A stretch of 8,412 nt of DNA from an uncultured Collinsella sp. GTDB lineage: Bacteria > Actinomycetota > Coriobacteriia > Coriobacteriales > Coriobacteriaceae. A program made the translations under genes and the position numbers. Every line of letters starts with the position of its first letter. Position 1 is the first letter of the stretch. Of the stretch, positions 4,972 to 8,412 are shown one piece after another. The stretch is taken from assembly GCA_900755685.1 (NCBI GenBank), contig CAAEHI010000058.1:1-8412 (forward strand), written 5' to 3'. Under the pieces are notes generated by a model. The model did not search any database and was not told where the DNA came from. It saw nothing but the letters and a program-made list of their open reading frames with translations.

Positions 4972-6201
4972 ATGGATCGAAACGAACTCGACCCCAGCGT
5001 CCCCAGCGCCACGGAGGTCAAGAAGATCCCCCTCATCATTAAGGTGTACGCCGTCCTGTGCATCCTGTCCGGCATGGGTACGCTCCCGTCGGTCGGCGCC
5101 TTTATGTGGCAGGTCATCACCGCACTCATCAACGGCAACGCCGCCGCCAAGCTCGGCGACAACACGCTCGTCGCGGTCGGCCTCATCGTCGCCGGCATCA
5201 TGCTCTCGGCTGCCAGTGCCGTTATCTTGATCATCTTTGGCCTTGACCTCATCAAGAACCAGCGCCGCAATGCCGCCCGTCTGTCCTATATCCTTATCGC
5301 ATTGACCGTCGTCGAGCTTTTGGTTGACGTGATGCTCCAGGGCATCGGGCCCTTCTTGCTTCGCCCCGCCATCCAGCTCGGCATCCTCGTCGCGCTTTCG
5401 ACCACCGTCGACCCCACGCTGCGCCAGGAGCGCGAGCTGCAACGCCGCCTGCAGGAGATGCTCGACCGCGACGCCGCCGCCGAGGGCATGCTCGGGCGCG
5501 ATGAAACCGGCGAAGGCTACATCAAGCTCAACTACTTCAACCTGTTCTGGGTATTCTTTGTCTGCTGCATACTCGGCCTGATCGCCGAGGACATCTGGCA
5601 CATGACGGTCGACGACCCGGGCGTCTACCAGAACCGCGCCGGCATGCTGTTTGGCCCCTTCAGCCCCATCTACGGATTTGGCGCCGTGCTCATGACCATG
5701 GTGCTCAACCGCTTCTACAAAAAGAACCCCATCATTATCTTTTTGGTGAGCGCGCTGCTCGGCGCAAGCTTTGAGGTGTTCGTGGGCTGGTTTATGCAGA
5801 CCTCGTTTGGCGTGGTCTCGTGGAGCTACTCGCATATGAAGCTCTTTGGCATGCCCGATCCGCTCGCCGTCCTTACGGGCGGACGCACCTGCACGGGCTT
5901 CGCCTGCCTGTGGGGTCTGGGTGGCCTCATCTGGATCAAGCTGCTGCTGCCGAGACTGCTCAAGCTCATCAACATGATTCCGTGGAAGAGTCGCTACTCG
6001 GCTACCGTCATCTTCACCATCATTATGCTGGTCGATGGCGTTATGACGCTGCAGTCGCTCGATTATTGGTATCAGCGCGTCAACGGCACGGAACCGGATA
6101 TTCCCGTTGCGCAGTTCTACGGCAAGTACTTCGATAATGACTTTATGGAGAATCGCTTCCAGAGCATGACCATGAGCCCCAAGGATGCGACGCGCGTGTA
6201 G
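4972..6201 (+). CDS. CmpB-like multi-pass membrane protein ('putative ABC transporter permease' family)
   Basis: A 409-residue integral membrane protein with two parts. Residues 20-145 hold about four hydrophobic segments (roughly 20-48, 65-93, 104-122 and 127-145). A charged, probably cytoplasmic linker at 148-185 (RQERELQRRLQEMLDRD) could form a short coiled coil. Residues 188-362 resemble the CmpB-type family (Pfam 'ABC_trans_CmpB'): NLFWVFFVCCILGLIAEDIWH, then NRAGMLFGPFSPIYGFGAVL (221-240), a helix with GASFEVFVGWFMQ (264-276), a Trp/Tyr/Ser loop, and LWGLGGLIWIK. The family name is a database label; no transport function is established and no ATPase gene is nearby. The soluble C-terminal tail (363-409) is acidic and aromatic. 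The gene is the only plus-strand gene here and sits between the purE and purF units, so a functional link to purines is not implied. A strong terminator follows 21 bp after the stop. Confidence 0.82.
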   Translation: MDRNELDPSVPSATEVKKIPLIIKVYAVLCILSGMGTLPSVGAFMWQVITALINGNAAAKLGDNTLVAVGLIVAGIMLSAASAVILIIFGLDLIKNQRRNAARLSYILIALTVVELLVDVMLQGIGPFLLRPAIQLGILVALSTTVDPTLRQERELQRRLQEMLDRDAAAEGMLGRDETGEGYIKLNYFNLFWVFFVCCILGLIAEDIWHMTVDDPGVYQNRAGMLFGPFSPIYGFGAVLMTMVLNRFYKKNPIIIFLVSALLGASFEVFVGWFMQTSFGVVSWSYSHMKLFGMPDPLAVLTGGRTCTGFACLWGLGGLIWIKLLLPRLLKLINMIPWKSRYSATVIFTIIMLVDGVMTLQSLDYWYQRVNGTEPDIPVAQFYGKYFDNDFMENRFQSMTMSPKDATRV

Positions 6202-6222
6202 CGCCAACCGCGCCCAAAACGC

Positions 6223-6262
6223 AAAATGCCCGCCGGTATCACACGTACCGGCGGGCATTTTT
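6223..6262 (+). terminator. Strong intrinsic terminator between convergent genes
   Basis: A perfect 16-bp stem: AAAATGCCCGCCGGTA (6223-6238), loop TCACACG, TACCGGCGGGCATTTT (6246-6261), with one more T and then ATAAA. It ends the CmpB-like gene. The minus-strand reading also ends in TTTT, so it can serve the MoaE-like gene 30 bp away on the other side as a bidirectional terminator. Confidence 0.93.
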
Positions 6263-6291
6263 ATAAACGAGCCTTCTATCGACGCAAGCCT

Positions 6292-6708
6292 CTACGCCTC
6301 GCGCTCGACCTCACTCACGCATTCATTCTTGATGGTGCCAACGAGCGCCTGCAGCGCATCGACCACGTGCGGGCGAATGTCCCCGCCGATGAGCACGAGC
6401 ATGATGTCGTCACCTACGGCAAGCTCGCCGCTTGCCAGCCACACGCGCACATAGCCGATACCCGGCATCGCGCGCGTCGCCTCGATGGCGGCCTGTACCT
6501 TGCTGGCGTCGTAGCCAAACACCATGCCGCCCACCTTGTGGCCCGGCGCCACGCCATCGGTCTCGACACCGCGCGCCTCGGCCTTGGGCGTCGCGCGCAC
6601 CACACCGTTATGTGTCAGATACATACCGCACGCAGGTGCCGACGAATCGACCTTGGCCTCGCGCAGCCAAGCATCAATCGAAGGCATCGTTTTGCCGTTC
6701 TCAAGCAT
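6292..6708 (-). CDS. MoaE-like protein, divergent at catalytic positions
   Basis: A 138-residue protein whose order of conserved blocks follows MoaE, the large subunit of molybdopterin synthase: GMYLTHNGVVRATPK (Arg38 in the place of the family's GxVR), KVGGMVFGYDASKVQAAI (LEYxAY region), GYVRVWLASGELAVGDDIMLVLI (HRxGxLxVGE region) and DIRPHVVDALQALVGTIK (HRxxAFxAxxxxIDxLK region). The two HR dipeptides are replaced. One lysine remains in GTIKNE (Lys127, near E. coli Lys119), but the PIWKKE block with the second catalytic lysine is replaced by ECVSEVE. It may therefore be an altered enzyme or a MoaE paralogue with another role; no moaD, moaA or moaC is in the window. Two adjacent ATGs occur (6711 and 6708); AAGGGAG (6714-6720) lies 5 nt from the second, which I prefer. 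It follows the sortase by 67 nt. Confidence 0.62.
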   Translation of the reverse strand: MLENGKTMPSIDAWLREAKVDSSAPACGMYLTHNGVVRATPKAEARGVETDGVAPGHKVGGMVFGYDASKVQAAIEATRAMPGIGYVRVWLASGELAVGDDIMLVLIGGDIRPHVVDALQALVGTIKNECVSEVEREA

Positions 6709-6713
6709 CATTT

Positions 6714-6720
6714 CTCCCTT
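6714..6720 (-). promoter_or_regulatory. Shine-Dalgarno of the MoaE-like gene
   Basis: AAGGGAG on the minus strand, 2 nt before the ATG at 6711 and 5 nt before the ATG at 6708. The spacing favours initiation at the second of the two adjacent ATG codons. Confidence 0.6.
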
Positions 6721-6729
6721 ACCGTCATC

Positions 6730-6766
6730 GAGTAGCCAATTTGGAACGGGGCTTTTTTAGCTACTC
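6730..6766. repeat. Inverted repeat between sortase and MoaE-like genes
   Basis: GAGTAGC (6730-6736) and GCTACTC (6760-6766) are perfect 7-bp inverted arms around 23 nt. The hairpin lies in the 64-bp gap, just before the ribosome binding site of the MoaE-like gene. The loop has six A on the minus strand, so it is not an intrinsic terminator for leftward transcription; it might be an mRNA processing or stability element. Confidence 0.4.
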
Positions 6767-6775
6767 TCGAACAAC

Positions 6776-7780
6776 TTATTCCTCGACCGACGTGAGCACC
6801 ATGACGGCACGCGTGTTGCTCAGCGATAACGAACGACAGGTAACAAGCGTTACGACCTTGGTTGCCGAAGCGGCACGATCGGTGGCATCGCTCGCCACGG
6901 CAGAGGCACCGTCGAGCATCTCGGACAGATAGTTCTTGAGCCCGTCATCGCCCTCAAAATTGGGCGTGCGAGCCTTGGCATACGTGTCCTCGACAACTTT
7001 GGTCGCCAGTGGTCGCAGCTTATACGTAGCATCCCGTGTGATGTAATACACAAACTCGATGCTATCGAACGTCGCCTGGTCGGTGGTGTCCGAAATCACG
7101 TTGAACATCGACCCGTCGTTCATATGGTGGCCGTAGATCGTGGTCTGCTGGTCAACCATTCCCGGCGCGGTATCATCACTATCCAAGAAAATGGCACCGG
7201 ACGCGTTAGATGTACCGTCAAACAGCGTGTTGAGGTATTTGGAGTTGTTGTTGGTCTGCACCACGGGATAGTTGATGTTGGTTCCCGGCACATAAATCCA
7301 ACCCACAATCTCGGGGTTTGTCTGAGCAAGCGCATCGAAGTCGATAATCGGCACGCCGCTGGCGTCCTGATCGCTTACATATTGCTTCTCGATTTTCTGG
7401 TACGAATCGCTTGCCTGCTTATAGCCAATCTGAGCATTGATAAAGATAGCGGCGGCGGCGACAATCAGACCGATGCCCACGATAATGAGCAGAATAGGAA
7501 TGATGGAGCGGCGCTTTTTACGCGGCGGCTCAGTGTAGCTGGACGCCGCGCCGCTCGTTTGCCTCGGCGTCCGGGCCTGCTTCTTTGCCGTGCCATATGA
7601 CGAAGGGCGATACGCAGCCGGCGTATCCTGGCGGCGATGGGACGCCGGTGTCACGGGGCGCGGCGCGCGCGGCTGCTGAGGAGAGGATGTCCGACCCTGC
7701 CGTGCCGCATGGGCAGCACCCGGCTTCGACGGATCGGGAATCTGAGAAGCCTTGAATCGTTTTCCCTGATAGTCGGACAT
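6776..7780 (-). CDS. Class B-like sortase with a long basic cytoplasmic tail
   Basis: A sortase is a membrane-bound transpeptidase that cuts a sorting signal and joins the protein to the cell wall or to a pilin. This one has 334 residues. Residues 1-92 are hydrophilic, rich in Pro, Arg, Ser and Gln, and probably disordered in the cytoplasm; 93-115 is a single transmembrane helix after RKKRR; 145-334 is the catalytic domain. SrtB-like blocks are GWIYVPGTNINYPVVQTNNN, NASGAIFLDSDD and TTIYGHHMNDGSMF with catalytic His218, then TLVTC with Cys315, and Arg324 in NTRAV. All three active-site residues are present, so it should be active. The start ATG at 7780 is set by AAGGAG 4 nt upstream; 32 more in-frame codons upstream reach into purE and look like shadow sequence. 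It begins 35 nt after purE, suggesting co-transcription. No substrate gene or pilus locus is in the window, so it may be a housekeeping sortase. Confidence 0.93.
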   Translation of the reverse strand: MSDYQGKRFKASQIPDPSKPGAAHAARQGRTSSPQQPRAPRPVTPASHRRQDTPAAYRPSSYGTAKKQARTPRQTSGAASSYTEPPRKKRRSIIPILLIIVGIGLIVAAAAIFINAQIGYKQASDSYQKIEKQYVSDQDASGVPIIDFDALAQTNPEIVGWIYVPGTNINYPVVQTNNNSKYLNTLFDGTSNASGAIFLDSDDTAPGMVDQQTTIYGHHMNDGSMFNVISDTTDQATFDSIEFVYYITRDATYKLRPLATKVVEDTYAKARTPNFEGDDGLKNYLSEMLDGASAVASDATDRAASATKVVTLVTCRSLSLSNTRAVMVLTSVEE

Positions 7781-7784
7781 GGCT

Positions 7785-7790
7785 CTCCTT
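7785..7790 (-). promoter_or_regulatory. Shine-Dalgarno of the sortase gene
   Basis: AAGGAG on the minus strand, 4 nt before the ATG at 7780, within the 35-nt purE-sortase gap. It fixes the sortase start over the longer open frame that overlaps the purE end. Confidence 0.8.
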
Positions 7791-7815
7791 ATACTGCGGT
7801 GAAACGGCGGAACGC

Positions 7816-8280
7816 CTAGGCGTCGGCCATCTCCTGCTTCATCTTCTCGATAACCTTGCGGTACTCGGGGTCGCAAGCGCCCAGAATCTGCGTGGCGTAG
7901 ATGGCGGCGTTCTTGGCGCCGTTGATGGCAACGCAGGCCACGGGCACGCCCGAAGGCATCTGCACCATCGACAGCAGCGAATCCATTCCGCCCAGATCAC
8001 TCGTCTTCATAGGCACGCCGATAACCGGCAGCGGCGTAAAGGCGGCCACGACACCACCAAGGTGAGCGGCCTTGCCGGCGGCGGCGATAATCACTTTGAT
8101 ACCGCGATCGGCAGCAGTCGAAGCCCACTCATGGACCTTCGCCGGCGTGCGGTGTGCGCTCGCAATCACGAGCTCATAGGGCACACCGAGCGCCTCGAGC
8201 TCGGCGGTGCAGCCTTCCATAACACCCAGATCGGACTTGGAGCCCATGATGATCCCGACAACCGGCTTTTGATCTGCCAT
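7816..8280 (-). CDS. purE: N5-carboxyaminoimidazole ribonucleotide mutase, class I PurE
   Basis: The enzyme converts N5-CAIR to CAIR in bacterial purine synthesis; the partner PurK is not in the window. The protein has 154 residues, within the usual 150-170 range. Motifs in order: GIIMGSKSD (9-17, ribose-phosphate site), ASAHRTP (40-46, with the catalytic His43, E. coli His45), AAAGKAAHLGGVVAA (66-80), PVIGVPM (85-91) and GMDSLLSMVQMPSGVPVA (98-115). This pattern fits a class I mutase and not the class II carboxylase. The ATG at 8280 has AGGAGG (8290-8295) 9 nt upstream. An in-frame TTG two codons earlier (8286) is only 3 nt from that site and is less likely. It heads the unit purE-sortase-MoaE-like and is separated from purFMN by more than 3 kb and an opposing gene, so the purine genes are split into two transcripts. 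Confidence 0.97.
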   Translation of the reverse strand: MADQKPVVGIIMGSKSDLGVMEGCTAELEALGVPYELVIASAHRTPAKVHEWASTAADRGIKVIIAAAGKAAHLGGVVAAFTPLPVIGVPMKTSDLGGMDSLLSMVQMPSGVPVACVAINGAKNAAIYATQILGACDPEYRKVIEKMKQEMADA

Positions 8281-8289
8281 AAACAAAGA

Positions 8290-8295
8290 CCTCCT
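8290..8295 (-). promoter_or_regulatory. Shine-Dalgarno of purE
   Basis: A full AGGAGG, continuing as AGGAGGT, on the minus strand, 9 nt before the ATG at 8280 and 3 nt before the TTG at 8286. The spacing supports ATG 8280. Confidence 0.8.
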
Positions 8296-8331
8296 GTTGA
8301 GAGCGGCGACGCGGCGGATCCGCGACCCTTA

Positions 8332-8349
8332 ACTACTGAGAGTAGTATA
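8332..8349 (-). promoter_or_regulatory. Likely purE -10 box overlapping a small inverted repeat
   Basis: TATACT (rc of 8344-8349) is a good -10 match, 63 nt upstream of the purE ATG; the -35 region 17 bp further is weak (AAGACC). A perfect 6-bp inverted repeat, ACTACT-GAG-AGTAGT (8332-8346), overlaps the box and the expected start site, a suitable place for a repressor. The leader also has a 10-bp palindrome GCGGATCCGC (8314-8323). Neither motif is seen upstream of purF or purM. Confidence 0.4.
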
Positions 8350-8386
8350 GCTGCTCCCGTCCCTGCGGTCTTTGTGGTGGCGGCTG

Positions 8387-8410
8387 AGCCTTTCCCTCGG
8401 GAACTGGGCT
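8387..8410. other. Imperfect stem-loop at the right edge
   Basis: AGCC (8387-8390) and GGCT (8407-8410) enclose a perfect inner stem TTCCC-TC-GGGAA (8392-8403). No T-run follows within the window. It may be the end of a neighbouring gene's terminator or a structural element; the window ends too soon to decide. I see no coding frame I can support in 8350-8412. Confidence 0.25.
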
Positions 8411-8412
8411 TC

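Noticed and set aside
4966..6258. Long minus-strand open frame opposite the CmpB-like gene
   Set aside because: The translation is rich in Asp, His, Glu and Gly with no membrane segments or motifs and runs through the terminator hairpin. The plus frame has clear membrane helices and a family signature.
7781..7876. Upstream extension of the sortase by 32 residues
   Set aside because: It overlaps the purE end, and the AAGGAG site fixes the start at 7780.

Overview
The window is high-GC bacterial DNA. Its gene set suggests a Gram-positive actinobacterium of the class Coriobacteriia, most like Collinsella. The evidence is B. subtilis-type purine enzymes, a membrane-anchored class B-like sortase, lysine-, proline- and alanine-rich cytoplasmic tails, and REP-like intergenic repeats. 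The taxonomic call is inference from protein style; no search was run. Transcription is mostly leftward (minus strand), with one rightward gene.

Right to left, in the direction of transcription: purE (N5-CAIR mutase) with its promoter region at the right edge; 35 bp later a class B-like sortase; then a small MoaE-like protein that lacks much of the MoaE catalytic signature. These three appear to form one unit. A strong 16-bp stem terminator (6223-6261) separates it from the only plus-strand gene, a large multi-pass membrane protein of the CmpB-like 'putative ABC transporter permease' family (4972-6201). That gene lies back to back with purF across a 294-bp divergent intergenic region. purF, purM and purN follow on the minus strand (purM and purN overlap by 11 nt), ending at an intrinsic-type terminator (982-1023). 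Then come an orphan PTS EIIA-domain protein, a block of REP-like hairpin repeats (329-437), and the first 84 codons of a small membrane-anchored protein cut by the left edge.

Together purF, purN, purM and purE cover steps 1, 3, 5 and the carboxylation of AIR in de novo IMP synthesis: PRPP to phosphoribosylamine, GAR to FGAR, FGAM to AIR, and N5-CAIR to CAIR. The other pur genes are not in the window. The sortase would act outside the membrane on cell-wall proteins; no sorting-signal substrate is visible here.

I see no clearly new multi-gene system. The most interesting items are the divergent MoaE-like protein in a purE-sortase unit, two start sites plus a roughly 30-residue insertion in PurF, near-identical tandem 17/18-bp repeats in the purM leader, and REP-like repeat units placed at gene ends, one of them folded into the purF stop codon.
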